A stretch of DNA of 64,000 nucleotides, from NCBI RefSeq assembly GCF_014697585.1, contig NZ_JACJSB010000005.1:62001-126000 (forward strand), written 5' to 3'. This document shows positions 26,879-35,742 of this stretch, piece by piece. Under the pieces are notes generated by a model. The model had not been told where the DNA came from. It did not search any database and saw nothing but the letters and a program-made list of their open reading frames with translations. The stretch comes from Dolichospermum sp. FACHB-1091 (GTDB taxonomy: Bacteria; Cyanobacteriota; Cyanobacteriia; Cyanobacteriales; Nostocaceae). The position numbers and the translations under genes were made by a program. The stretch's first letter is position 1. The number at the start of each line of letters is the position of its first letter.

Positions 26879-28393
26879 GTGAGCAAGCAAATTACTCAAT
26901 TTTATTATACAGCCCAACATAAACCCAATCAATTAATTTACGGAAGTGGGCAAACTGCGGTAATTACGGGATGGACTGTAAAAGAAACTGTGTATAAACA
27001 TTTAAAAGAAACTGAATATGCTGTCATTGGACAATTATACTCACCAACAAGGGGTATAAATTTATTAATTCGTAATTTATTGTTAAATCCTCATGTTAGA
27101 TACTTAGTTATTCTAAATGCTACCAAAGAAGATAAAAACGCAGGTGCTTGTCAATGTTTAGGTGATTTTTTCCGTTATGGTGTAGAAGCAAGTATTAGTG
27201 ATACCGGGCGAAAATCTTGGGTAATTCGTTCTTTAATTCCGGGTTATATTGATATTGATATTGATATCAATGCTTTAGAAAAATTACGCCATTCTGTAGA
27301 AATTCAAGACGCAATATCAATTTCTGATGCTGTTGAAAAAATCAAATTTTATGGAAATAAAAAAATAGTTACATCCTGGGGAATACCATTACAATTTCCC
27401 ATGAATGTAGTTGAATCAAATGTTTTTCCAGGAACACGCTATGGACATAGAATTGAGGGAAAAACCATTGCTGAAACTTGGGTAAAAATCATCCACAGAA
27501 TTAAAACAACGGGGACAATTAGACCGACTGGTTATGATGGAAAATGGCAAGAATTGATAGATTTAATGGCAGTTGTCACCGAAGAACCTGATGATTTTTA
27601 TTTTCCTGAACCTAATTATTTACCAATAGATAGAAGTTTTTTAGAAGAATATATTTCGCAAATATTAGATGATGCAATTAATCAAGAGGGGGTAAAATAC
27701 ACCTATGGACAACGGTTGCGTTCTTGGTTTGGGAGAGATCAAATTGAACAGGTAATTGAAAAATTAGCTCATGATATTAATTCTGCAAGGGCTGTAATGT
27801 CTTTATGGGATGCTAGTCAAGATCATAACGATAATCCACCTTGTTTAAATCATATTTGGGTGAGAATAGTGGATAATGAACTATCTTTAACTGCGACTTT
27901 TCGTAGTAATGATATGTTTTCAGCTTGGCCAGCAAATGCGATGGGATTAAGAGCTTTACAAAAGTATATTTATGATGCTTTAATTAATAAAACCGATCAT
28001 ATATTAAAAATGGGGGCATTAATTACCATTAGTCAAAGTGCCCATATTTATGATGATTGTTTTGAAAATGTCGCCAACGTAATTTCATCTCAATATAGTA
28101 AAATTGCTCAAAGAAAAGACTATTTTGATCCTGCGGGTAGTTTTATTATTACTATCCAGGATAATCAAATTATTGTCGAACATACAACTCCTGGATCTGG
28201 AGAAGTAGTTAATTGTTATTCTGGTAAATCTGCACATAAACTTTCCCAGCAAATATTTACAGATTGTCCTGGTTTACAAGTATCTCATGCAATGTATTTA
28301 GGTGTAGAATTGCAAAAAGCCGAAATGGCTTTATTAATGAAAGAACAGTTGATTTATGAACAGGATAAACCACTGAAAAAAATACAATTTTAA
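26879..28393 (+). CDS. Thymidylate synthase-like protein with C-terminal DUF4346
   Basis: A 504-residue protein with a ThyA-like core. A probable catalytic cysteine is C322 in NPPCLNHIWVRI; the following FRSNDMFSAWPAN corresponds to the R-S-x-D of the dUMP phosphate/base pocket, and TYGQRLRSW to the conserved YGxxxR. This layout resembles archaeal thymidylate synthases more than bacterial ThyA. The last 75 residues (FDPAGSFIITIQDNQIIVEH to SHAMYLGVELQKAEMAL) match DUF4346. The N-terminal 130 residues are an additional domain. The start is a GTG. It may make dTMP or modify another pyrimidine; many Nostocales also have ThyX, which I cannot check here. dcd and tmk in the window supply neighbouring steps. 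Confidence 0.75.
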   Translation: MSKQITQFYYTAQHKPNQLIYGSGQTAVITGWTVKETVYKHLKETEYAVIGQLYSPTRGINLLIRNLLLNPHVRYLVILNATKEDKNAGACQCLGDFFRYGVEASISDTGRKSWVIRSLIPGYIDIDIDINALEKLRHSVEIQDAISISDAVEKIKFYGNKKIVTSWGIPLQFPMNVVESNVFPGTRYGHRIEGKTIAETWVKIIHRIKTTGTIRPTGYDGKWQELIDLMAVVTEEPDDFYFPEPNYLPIDRSFLEEYISQILDDAINQEGVKYTYGQRLRSWFGRDQIEQVIEKLAHDINSARAVMSLWDASQDHNDNPPCLNHIWVRIVDNELSLTATFRSNDMFSAWPANAMGLRALQKYIYDALINKTDHILKMGALITISQSAHIYDDCFENVANVISSQYSKIAQRKDYFDPAGSFIITIQDNQIIVEHTTPGSGEVVNCYSGKSAHKLSQQIFTDCPGLQVSHAMYLGVELQKAEMALLMKEQLIYEQDKPLKKIQF

Positions 28394-28420
28394 ACCCATA
28401 AAATGTATTTTTATTCCTCT

Positions 28421-28436
28421 CCGCGCCTCTGCGTGA
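28421..28436. repeat. Dispersed repeat of the GCGCCTCTGCGTGA type, copy 2
   Basis: CGCGCCTCTGCGTGA lies between converging genes. It is related to the copies at 2967-2989 and 44045-44068. Confidence 0.45.
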
Positions 28437-28466
28437 AAAATTAAATTAGGATTAACAATAACTTTA

Positions 28467-29081
28467 CTAATTGCTAACTATAGCCACTAAAATTCTAACT
28501 AATTCAGTTAATTCTTCAGGAACTCGATATAATTTTATATCTTCAATTATTTCTTTTTGCTGACATTTATAAATAGCAAATCGCCAATCTTCACCAGTAG
28601 TTACTGCTCCATAAAGTATTGGTTTTTGTGAATTTATCCATTGGTCAAGAGCAATTAATTCAATAGCTAATTGTGTAAATCCTCTACTCAAATCAGCTTG
28701 TTTAGCTTCAATAACTAATAAACCCTCACCTTTATTAATGTAATAGTCTAAACTACCTTTTAATTGGTCGCTAACGCTAATAGGATATTCAATATTCAAT
28801 TGAGTTTCTGTGATTTCACAAACTTCTAAAAGAATCGGCGCTATAATTGCTTGTTTGCGAGCATCTTCACTTAGTAATTTAACTCGTTGTAAGTTACGTT
28901 CAATTACTCGTTGCAATTCCTTAATATAGCGAGGTGTGGATTCTGTCGTTGGTAATTTCAGCCTTTCACGTTGATAAACACAACCAAGTTCTGCCAAAAT
29001 ATCTTCTGGAGAAAATGGTAATTCAAAGTATTTACTAAAAGTGTAACTTTGACCAGGCTGAATAATTCGGGAGCGACTCAT
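28467..29081 (-). CDS. PD-(D/E)XK nuclease-like protein
   Basis: A 204-residue protein with a likely restriction-endonuclease-like core: D112 in LKGSLDYYI, then E125 and K127 in LLVIEAKQAD, preceded by a helix with E86 (APILLEVCEI) and followed by a helix QLAIELIALDQW. This is the D-x(n)-E-x-K arrangement of PD-(D/E)XK proteins. Homologous stand-alone proteins are common in cyanobacteria and mostly uncharacterised. The actual substrate or activity is unknown. It is the last gene of the minus-strand series that includes the two Dcd-type genes, separated from them by a 44-residue ORF. Confidence 0.6.
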   Translation of the reverse strand: MSRSRIIQPGQSYTFSKYFELPFSPEDILAELGCVYQRERLKLPTTESTPRYIKELQRVIERNLQRVKLLSEDARKQAIIAPILLEVCEITETQLNIEYPISVSDQLKGSLDYYINKGEGLLVIEAKQADLSRGFTQLAIELIALDQWINSQKPILYGAVTTGEDWRFAIYKCQQKEIIEDIKLYRVPEELTELVRILVAIVSN

Positions 29082-29149
29082 AATATCCGTTCCAACAACG
29101 TAACAGTGCGGGTGCGAAATGTGGCTTAAAAAAGAATCTAACTAAATTT

Positions 29150-29284
29150 TTAACTCTTAAACTGAGTAACAATTTCCTTTCTTTTGCTACGTGTGTTTTG
29201 ATAGGTATTAGTCAATTGCGACAATAATTGACTAATGTTTCTTTTTGTCACTTCTTGATGATCTAAAACGGCTTCAGTCATCAT
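29150..29284 (-). CDS. Small 44-residue hypothetical protein
   Basis: A short frame starting MMTEAVLDHQEVTKRNISQL seven bases after the stop of the membrane-anchored Dcd-like gene, same strand. It is polar, basic and predicted mostly helical (QLLSQLTNTYQNTRSKRK). The upstream gene's end contains AGAAGATA as a possible weak ribosome site. No family is recognised. Its position between the Dcd-like and nuclease-like genes makes it a plausible small operon member. Confidence 0.35.
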   Translation of the reverse strand: MMTEAVLDHQEVTKRNISQLLSQLTNTYQNTRSKRKEIVTQFKS

Positions 29285-29291
29285 ATTCTAA

Positions 29292-29996
29292 TTATCTTCT
29301 ACCTATCAATCTCGAAGCTATAACTGAGGCCAATCTTTCTATTGCTATACCTGCTGTTACTGTAACTCCAAAACCGGGGGAATTACCAAAATAGGAATAG
29401 CCCATAGTAACTGCTATTCCTATTATCAAGATAGATACTAGGCCTAGCTGAAAATCTTTTACTAAAGATGCTCTATTTGTCTGAGAAAGTAATTTAAAAA
29501 AATTTGCCCTGCTTGAACTTGGTTTGTATGCAGGAGAAGCTGGTGATTCATTATTAAAAAATACTATAGTACAAAATTTCTCCTTATATTTTAGTGTAAT
29601 AACATCTTTTGAAAAATTTTGTACTGGTATTAATAGTTCACCTTCTCCCCAGCCTGGATCAACTTTTGTAGATATATTGGATAGTCCACGTGAAACTTGT
29701 GATACTCTTGATAATATCAAAGCTGAAATTGAAGCATCTTTTGGCATTTTCAGCTTTTCGTACGTACTAATTAAAGCTATATCTCCAGGCTTGATTTCAA
29801 TTGACTTTCCTTCATCTAACGTATCAAGGTTTGGCTTGCCAATTAGTCTTTTGTAAAATCCACCTACCCTTAAATCATAGCCCATAGGTGTAATACAATC
29901 ATCTAAACCATCCTCGATTAATAGTGGTTTTTCATGCCACTGGTTTTCATCATAACATAAAATTCTTCTCAAATCGGTATTTGTAAGCACTGACAT
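29292..29996 (-). CDS. Membrane-anchored dCTP-deaminase-like protein
   Basis: A 234-residue protein. Residues 1-150 resemble the Dcd/dUTPase trimer fold: TPMGYDLRVGGFY, IEIKPGDIALIST, ILSRVSQVSRGLSNISTKVDPGWGEGELLIPVQN. At the position of the catalytic glutamate in the LEF/LEL-x-N motif of true deaminases this protein has LIPVQN, so deamination is doubtful. Residues 182-203 form a clear membrane helix (LGLVSILIIGIAVTMGYSYF) and 208-230 a second hydrophobic, partly amphipathic one. It follows a canonical dcd by 30 bases. A nucleotide-binding sensor or regulator fixed to the membrane is a reasonable guess; nothing shown establishes it. Confidence 0.7.
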   Translation of the reverse strand: MSVLTNTDLRRILCYDENQWHEKPLLIEDGLDDCITPMGYDLRVGGFYKRLIGKPNLDTLDEGKSIEIKPGDIALISTYEKLKMPKDASISALILSRVSQVSRGLSNISTKVDPGWGEGELLIPVQNFSKDVITLKYKEKFCTIVFFNNESPASPAYKPSSSRANFFKLLSQTNRASLVKDFQLGLVSILIIGIAVTMGYSYFGNSPGFGVTVTAGIAIERLASVIASRLIGRR

Positions 29997-30026
29997 TTGT
30001 TAATCCCCCTATTCTCTACATTAAAT

Positions 30027-30608
30027 TTAAACCTTAGGTAGAGTTACAACAGATAATTGGTCTTGATATTTACCCTGACGTGCTTCGTAATTCACAGCAC
30101 AGGGTTCACCTTCCAAAAACATCAACTGCACTATTCCCTCATTAGCATAAATACGACAGTCAGCACTTGAAGCATTAGATAATTCTAAAGTCAAATAACC
30201 GCGCCAAGCAGCTTCAGCAGGAGTTACATTGGCAATTATACCACAACGAGCATAAGTGCTTTTACCTATGCAAATTACTGTTATGTTATCCGGGATTTGT
30301 AGCCTTTCAAGTGCAACCCCAAGTCCATAGGAATGTGCTGGAAGGATAAAGTAGCTACCATTAGGATCTTGATGAAGTTTTGTTGATTCCAAGTTTTCAG
30401 GATTAAAATGTTTAGGATCTACAACGGTTCCGGGAATATGTCTAAAAATACGAAAATCTTCTGCCGATAGTCGAATATCGTAGCCAAAGCTACTAAGTCC
30501 AAATGAAATTACGGGTAGTTTTTCAAAATGACGAATTAAACTAGACTCAAAAGGCGAAATCATGCCTTTTTGAGCCATTTTGGTAATCCAGATGTCGTTT
30601 TTAATCAC
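30027..30608 (-). CDS. dcd: dCTP deaminase
   Basis: Converts dCTP to dUTP, feeding dTMP synthesis. The 193-residue protein has SSFGYDIRLSAEDFRIF, SYGLGVALERLQIPDNI, the active-site stretch GKSTYARCGIIANVTPAEA, and WRGYLTLELSN with the catalytic glutamate. IYANEGIVQLMFLEGEP completes the trimer fold. The start ATG overlaps the end of a 64-codon ORF by four bases. A second, probably non-catalytic Dcd-like gene follows. Dcd enzymes can be housekeeping or antiphage (dCTP depletion); this sequence looks like the housekeeping type. Confidence 0.93.
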   Translation of the reverse strand: MIKNDIWITKMAQKGMISPFESSLIRHFEKLPVISFGLSSFGYDIRLSAEDFRIFRHIPGTVVDPKHFNPENLESTKLHQDPNGSYFILPAHSYGLGVALERLQIPDNITVICIGKSTYARCGIIANVTPAEAAWRGYLTLELSNASSADCRIYANEGIVQLMFLEGEPCAVNYEARQGKYQDQLSVVTLPKV

Positions 30609-30799
30609 GGGTTGATTTTTTTTGTTGAAGCCAAGTTATTAGGATATCTTAATACTAGACCTAGTGTATCAGTGCATAAATTTTCTATTTTAGTATATTT
30701 TAGTCGTTGCATAATAGCAGTATGAATTATGTTTCCCACAAAAGCTGAAAGTTTGAGATTTTGATCGTGTGGTGTAACCATATTTTCTTGATTGTACAC
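30605..30799 (-). CDS. Small ORF coupled to dcd
   Basis: A 64-codon frame from GTG 30799 (or ATG 30781, 58 codons) that overlaps the dcd start by four bases and begins three bases after the devA stop. The peptide (KLSAFVGNIIHTAIMQRLKY) looks amphipathic helical with no known motif. The tight spacing on both sides favours a real, translationally coupled gene, but there is no strong ribosome site. Confidence 0.35.
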   Translation of the reverse strand: MYNQENMVTPHDQNLKLSAFVGNIIHTAIMQRLKYTKIENLCTDTLGLVLRYPNNLASTKKINP

Positions 30800-30801
30800 T
30801 C

Positions 30802-31494
30802 CTATTCAGCAAAATTTGTGGTAGTATCAAGTCTTCCATCTTCCATGTGAATAACACGATCAGCTATATCTAAAATTCGATCATCATGGGTAACAAGTAA
30901 AATAGTACAATGTTGCTCTTTGGCTAAAATTTGCATTAAATTAACTACATCTCTACCTGTTTTTTTATCTAATGCTGCTGTAGGTTCATCTGCTAAAACT
31001 ATGCTAGGATGACTGACTAAAGCACGAGCGATCGCTACTCTTTGTTTTTGTCCTCCAGATAAATTATCAGGATAATAGTTTATTCTTTCACCTAAACCAA
31101 CTTCTTTTAATATAGCTTCTGATTTAGCGATCGCTTGTTTTTTGCTAATATTTTCATGAAGTTCTATGGACATTTGTACATTTTCTCTTGCTGTTAAAAA
31201 AGGTAATAAATTATGTGCCTGAAAAATATAACCAATATGACGACGTATTTGTACTAATTGCTCTTCACTTGCTCCATATAATTCTTGATTTAATTCTTGT
31301 AAACTACCATTTTGTACTGAGCGTAAAGCACCAATTAAGGAAAGTAAAGTTGTTTTTCCTGAACCAGAAGGACCTGTCAAAATTACAATTTCTCCTGGTT
31401 TAATTTCTAAATTAATATCAAATAATACCTGTTTTGTTAATTCTTTTTCACCATAAAAATGGTTTAAATCCTCAATTTTTATACTTGGGTTCAT
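30802..31494 (-). CDS. devA: DevA-family ABC transporter ATP-binding protein
   Basis: ATPase of a DevBCA-type (MacB-like) exporter. The 230 residues contain Walker A GPSGSGKTTLL, Q-loop IFQAHNLLPFLTA, signature LSGGQKQRVAIARAL, Walker B IVLADEPTAAL and the H-loop LLVTHDDRIL. In Anabaena the archetypal DevBCA exports heterocyst envelope glycolipids with a TolC-like outer-membrane protein. Several paralogues exist per genome, so the symbol marks the family and not necessarily the original devA. It lies 36 bases after devC, in the same series as the polyketide synthase genes. Confidence 0.9.
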   Translation of the reverse strand: MNPSIKIEDLNHFYGEKELTKQVLFDINLEIKPGEIVILTGPSGSGKTTLLSLIGALRSVQNGSLQELNQELYGASEEQLVQIRRHIGYIFQAHNLLPFLTARENVQMSIELHENISKKQAIAKSEAILKEVGLGERINYYPDNLSGGQKQRVAIARALVSHPSIVLADEPTAALDKKTGRDVVNLMQILAKEQHCTILLVTHDDRILDIADRVIHMEDGRLDTTTNFAE

Positions 31495-31530
31495 AACTAG
31501 TTAAAACTCCTCAAAACTGTTAAAAAACTA

Positions 31531-32700
31531 TTAAAAAATATCAGCAGGATCGGCAGATTTTAATTTAGCAACGGCAGTTGCACCAGAAATAAAACACATT
31601 AACATTGTTGCGATGAAGACAAAGATTCCTCTTTCCCAAGTCATAACTATAGGTAAAAGAGTAGCTGCTTTTGTAAAATGGTATTGAATTATGGCAATGA
31701 GAAAGCCGGGAATATAGCCTAAAATAGCAATTAAAACAGCTTGTTGTAATACCATTGATAGGAGGTATTTATTACGATAACCAATGGCTTTTAATGTAGC
31801 ATATTGGGGTAAATGTTCAGAAACATTAGAATAAAGAATTTGATAAACAACGACAATTCCCACAATAATTCCTAATGCAACTCCTAAGTTAAAAATAAAG
31901 CCAATTGCTGTGCTAGTTTGCCAGTAATTTTTTTCAAAGTTAATAAATTCTTGTTTACTTAAAATTTTCACATCTTTGGGTAAATACTGTTTAATTTTTT
32001 TACCAAAATATTCTAAATTTGCATCAGGTTTTAATTTAATAAAACCAATATCTATTATCCCTTTTTTACGGTTAGAAAAAATCCTTTGAAAATTCAAATG
32101 ACTGGTGATTAAATTACCATCTGAACCAAAAGATGTACCTAATTGAAATAAACCAGCTACTGTGATTTTCCGATTATTTCCACTAGCTGTTATTTCAGTA
32201 TTTACTGTTTTTTGTTTTTTAAATTCATCAACAACTGGACCAAATTCACTTCTTGAACCTTGATCAAATAATACTTTATCTGGTATTTTTAATTTATCTA
32301 TATTTTCATGAACACCTGGTAAATCGAAAATTTGATGTCTAATATCAAAACCAATGATAAAAATATTACGCCAATTATTTCTGGTTTGAGGATTTTTCCA
32401 TTGGCCAAAACCCAAATAAATTGGGTTAACAAAATCTACTTCTGGAAAAGCTAAAGTTTGAGTTAAACGACGTTCAGGAAAACTTTCCATAGCAATTAAA
32501 GCGGTACTACGAGGACTAATTAAAAAATAATCTCCATTTAATCCTTGATGTAAATGAACAGCACTATCAAATAAAGCATCACGAATACCTAACTGCATAA
32601 AAACAATAACTACTGCGAAAATTACGCCAGAAAGGGCGACAATTAGTCTAATTTTTTGATATCTTAGTTGTAGCCAAGCCGTTGGTAGTTTGTTAAACAT
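31531..32700 (-). CDS. devC: DevC-family ABC transporter permease
   Basis: A 389-residue FtsX/MacB-type permease: one N-terminal membrane helix (IRLIVALSGVIFAVVIVFMQ), a periplasmic domain of about 220 residues, and three C-terminal helices (IGFIFNLGVALGIIVGIVVV; VLQQAVLIAILGYIPGFLIA; GIFVFIATMLMCFISGATAV). The conserved cytoplasmic coupling segment YATLKAIGYRNKYL precedes the second C-terminal helix, and it ends in LKSADPADIF, the usual DevC tail. It is 41 bases from devB and 36 from devA, so the three form one transport unit. Confidence 0.9.
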   Translation of the reverse strand: MFNKLPTAWLQLRYQKIRLIVALSGVIFAVVIVFMQLGIRDALFDSAVHLHQGLNGDYFLISPRSTALIAMESFPERRLTQTLAFPEVDFVNPIYLGFGQWKNPQTRNNWRNIFIIGFDIRHQIFDLPGVHENIDKLKIPDKVLFDQGSRSEFGPVVDEFKKQKTVNTEITASGNNRKITVAGLFQLGTSFGSDGNLITSHLNFQRIFSNRKKGIIDIGFIKLKPDANLEYFGKKIKQYLPKDVKILSKQEFINFEKNYWQTSTAIGFIFNLGVALGIIVGIVVVYQILYSNVSEHLPQYATLKAIGYRNKYLLSMVLQQAVLIAILGYIPGFLIAIIQYHFTKAATLLPIVMTWERGIFVFIATMLMCFISGATAVAKLKSADPADIF

Positions 32701-32741
32701 GATTGATTTTATGAGTGATGATTGAGATATTAAACAAGATA

Positions 32742-34049
32742 TTAATTATCAGTTTTTCCAGGATTAATAATGACATTAACTTGTAAATTAGTCAACCGAG
32801 AAACTTTGATACTGTCTTGGGGATTTAATTTAATTTTTACTTCCACAACTCTAGCATCTGCGTCTGCTACTGGATCTGTGCTTAATACATTTTTGCTACT
32901 AATTTCTAAGCCAATTTCATCCACAATCCCCGTTAATCCTTCAACAATACCATCAGCTTTTATGGTGGCAATTTGCCCTAATTTCACTTTATTAATATCG
33001 GTTTCATATATTTCAGTTGTGACATACATTTGTTGAGTATTACCAATCGCAACAATGCCTTTATTACTAATAAGTTCACCTGGCCAAGTGTGAATTTTAA
33101 TAATTTGCCCATTTTGAGGGGAACGAACATAGGATAAATCTAAATTAGCTTGAGCAGTTTTGACGGCTTTTTGTGCAGCTTCTAATTGTGTATTTGCTAA
33201 AATTACATCTGTAGGTCTTACTTCTGATACTGCGGCTAAAGTTGCTTGATCCTGACTGATTTGACGACTAACTGTGTTAATAGTACGATTAAGATTTGCG
33301 GTAGCTTGATTAATTTGTTCCTGTTTAGTGGTAATAACTTGATTTAAAGTTGATTTTGCTTCTTTTAGTTGATTTTCTTTGATTTCTTTTTGCAGACAAA
33401 TGTTATCTTTTTGAGAAGTGGAAACAGCACCATCTGTATATAAATTTTCATAGCGACTACATTCTGTTTGAGCATTTTTTAATTCAGATTCAATTCTCTG
33501 AATGACAGCTTTTTGAGTATTTTTTTGCCCTTCTAAATCGTATTTTAAACTAGCAATGGTGGCTTTTTGGGTGGCAATTTGTCCTTGTAATTCGGCTTGA
33601 GTTGCTTGAAATTTGGATTTTTGAGCAGTAATTTCACCTTGTTTTGCACCAGCTTTTATTTGTTGTAAACGGGCATTGGCAACTTTAACATTTGTTTTAG
33701 CTTCTTCTAAAATTGCAGTGAGGCGATCGCTATTATCAAGAATTGCAATGATTTGTCCAGCGTTTATTTGTTGTCCACGGTTAACTAAAAGTTTTTTAAC
33801 TCTTGCACCTTCCATAAAAGCGGGGGCTGATAGTTGAATGACTTCTCCCTGGGGTTCTAAATATCCTAAAGCTGCTATTGCTTGAGGAAGATTCTGATTT
33901 TGTGAAGAAGTTGGTAAAGATGTCTTAGTCGGTAACTGTTTTTTAACTATAGAGTAGGCGATCGCCGTTACAAACCCTAAACTAACTATAGCCATAATTA
34001 AGGTAGTTGTACCGCTCTTTTTGAAAGAATTGAATAGTTGTAAATTCAT
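32742..34049 (-). CDS. devB: DevB-family periplasmic adaptor (HlyD/MacA-like)
   Basis: A 435-residue membrane-fusion protein linking the DevAC pump to an outer-membrane TolC-like channel. It has one N-terminal membrane helix (TTLIMAIVSLGFVTAIAYSI), the biotinyl-lipoyl half motif (LGYLEPQGEVIQLSAP), a long coiled-coil hairpin at about residues 110-290 rich in Q, A and K, the second lipoyl half (LSYVRSPQNGQIIKIHTWPG) and a beta-barrel (MYVTTEIYETDINKVKLGQ). It follows the flavoprotein gene by 26 bases, which ties the exporter to the polyketide genes. Confidence 0.9.
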   Translation of the reverse strand: MNLQLFNSFKKSGTTTLIMAIVSLGFVTAIAYSIVKKQLPTKTSLPTSSQNQNLPQAIAALGYLEPQGEVIQLSAPAFMEGARVKKLLVNRGQQINAGQIIAILDNSDRLTAILEEAKTNVKVANARLQQIKAGAKQGEITAQKSKFQATQAELQGQIATQKATIASLKYDLEGQKNTQKAVIQRIESELKNAQTECSRYENLYTDGAVSTSQKDNICLQKEIKENQLKEAKSTLNQVITTKQEQINQATANLNRTINTVSRQISQDQATLAAVSEVRPTDVILANTQLEAAQKAVKTAQANLDLSYVRSPQNGQIIKIHTWPGELISNKGIVAIGNTQQMYVTTEIYETDINKVKLGQIATIKADGIVEGLTGIVDEIGLEISSKNVLSTDPVADADARVVEVKIKLNPQDSIKVSRLTNLQVNVIINPGKTDN

Positions 34050-34075
34050 ATTTTCTCACGTTTTTAATTGCGTTA

Positions 34076-35653
34076 TTATCTTAATATACCTTTAAGTTGT
34101 ATTTTAATATTGAGAAATTTATGAACTTCTCTAGCACATAAATAACCACTTATAATAGTTCCTCCAAACCCATGTCCTGGATAAGTCCAAGCTGAGGCAA
34201 AATAAAGCCCCGGAATAGGAGATTTATTAGGTAGTCTAAATAATCCCACCTGACTAGGTATAGCTGCAAATCCGTAGGGTGTACCTTGAGGATTTAATGT
34301 ATATCTTTGAATAGTTTTTGATGTTGCTACTTCATAATGTTCTACCTCTCCACTAATGCCCGGAATCTCTTTTTCTAAGCGTTCTAAAGCTATTTGAGCA
34401 ATTGATTCTTTCTTTTTCTTGTATTCTTGTAAGCTAAGTCCTTCCCAATCTGATAAATGATCAACTAATAAAAAAGATCCGGTACTTTTACCAGAAGGAG
34501 CAAGTCCTGAATCAATTTGACTATAATCCACAAAAGTAAAGATTCGCTTCTCATATTCGGCTGTATTATTAATATTCATATCATCTAAACTATGAATATC
34601 ATCATCAAACCTAAATATAGAATAGTTTAAGTTGCCAAGTTGAGATATTTCTCTTTTAAAACCCAAGTAAATAGCAATAAATGTACAACCAGCGACATAG
34701 TTTTGAATCTGCTTTTGTAAAAGATTATTTTCTGGATCAGGAAGTAAATTTACAATATTAGGAATAGCGGCATTAGCTATAATAGTTTGAGCGAAAAATT
34801 GTTTAACCTTTTTCTTTGGTTTACTCTCGCACTCAATCCCGATAACTTTTCCTTTATTTGTCATTATTTTGGTTACTAGATGAGATAATAATATCTCCCC
34901 GTTATGCTCTTTAATTACAGAAGCTAAATAATTAGATAAAACTTGAGATCCACCTTTGATAAACCAAGATCCATGAAAATAACTAGATTGTGCAAGAGAG
35001 TAAAATACGAGAGACAATGTGTACGGATTGGTATGGTAATAATACATATTTCCACAAAGTAATAATTTTAATTCTTGATCTTTGATAATTGAATCTAAAA
35101 AATTACCCAAAGTTTGCTTAATTGCCAAAGTCAAATTAGGGTAAATAAAAGGAAAGACAGGCATTAATAAAAGTTGTTGCCAATGTTCTTCTGGTAATCT
35201 AGTTACTTCTTCAGCAATGGCATTTATTTTCTGAAAAAATTTTCTGATACCTTTTTTTTCATGGGGAAATTTTTGGCATAATTTCGCAATTGCTAATTCT
35301 GCATCAGCAGGAATTGTAAAATCAAGGCGATTATTTTTAAAGCGGTAAAATTCATCTATTTTAATAAATTCAACATGATCAAATACTCCTAATTCTGCAA
35401 ATATTTTTTTCTTGGGATCTTTGTCATGTAGCCCATCAAGTTGATGTAATCCTACCTCAAAGCTGAAATCTTTGCGCTTAAAAATAGTAGCACATCCACC
35501 GACCACATAATGTTGTTCGACTAACAAAACTTTTCTCCCTTCTTTTGCAAGTTTTGCACCCGCAGTTAAGCCTCCTAATCCTGCTCCGATGATAATAACA
35601 TCGTAATTATTGTTAATTGAAGGTTCTATTTGTTGTTGATTTTGTGGGTTCAT
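34076..35653 (-). CDS. FAD-dependent carotenoid-desaturase / retinol-saturase-like oxidoreductase
   Basis: A 525-residue flavoprotein. A Rossmann FAD motif (VIIIGAGLGGLTAGAKLAK) is at residues 19-37, followed by VLLVEQHYVVGGCATIF and a C-terminal FAD-binding segment PGLYFASAWTYPGHGFGG. It belongs to the phytoene desaturase / CrtISO / RetSat superfamily, which desaturates, isomerises or saturates conjugated polyenes. Close relatives include cyanobacterial CrtO/CrtISO-like proteins, but here no other carotenoid gene is near. It stands between the large PKS subunit (89 bases upstream) and devB (26 bases downstream). I infer action on the polyketide chain, such as reducing or isomerising double bonds, because the synthase has KR and DH but no enoylreductase domain. 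Confidence 0.75.
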   Translation of the reverse strand: MNPQNQQQIEPSINNNYDVIIIGAGLGGLTAGAKLAKEGRKVLLVEQHYVVGGCATIFKRKDFSFEVGLHQLDGLHDKDPKKKIFAELGVFDHVEFIKIDEFYRFKNNRLDFTIPADAELAIAKLCQKFPHEKKGIRKFFQKINAIAEEVTRLPEEHWQQLLLMPVFPFIYPNLTLAIKQTLGNFLDSIIKDQELKLLLCGNMYYYHTNPYTLSLVFYSLAQSSYFHGSWFIKGGSQVLSNYLASVIKEHNGEILLSHLVTKIMTNKGKVIGIECESKPKKKVKQFFAQTIIANAAIPNIVNLLPDPENNLLQKQIQNYVAGCTFIAIYLGFKREISQLGNLNYSIFRFDDDIHSLDDMNINNTAEYEKRIFTFVDYSQIDSGLAPSGKSTGSFLLVDHLSDWEGLSLQEYKKKKESIAQIALERLEKEIPGISGEVEHYEVATSKTIQRYTLNPQGTPYGFAAIPSQVGLFRLPNKSPIPGLYFASAWTYPGHGFGGTIISGYLCAREVHKFLNIKIQLKGILR

Positions 35654-35683
35654 TTTTGATTACCTCTGTTACTTTTAATGTAG

Positions 35684-35738
35684 TACAGGCATCCTACCTG
35701 TATTTTTGAATTGTGACAGGCAAGATGCCTATTCCACA
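35684..35738. repeat. Hairpin and dispersed repeat between PKS and flavoprotein genes
   Basis: TACAGG-N7-CCTGTA (35684-35702) forms a small hairpin, followed by AGGCAAGATGCCTATTCCACA (35718-35738). The latter recurs at 50330-50350 with two changes. It could reduce read-through from the synthase gene to the downstream genes. Confidence 0.55.
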
Positions 35739-35742
35739 TTGA

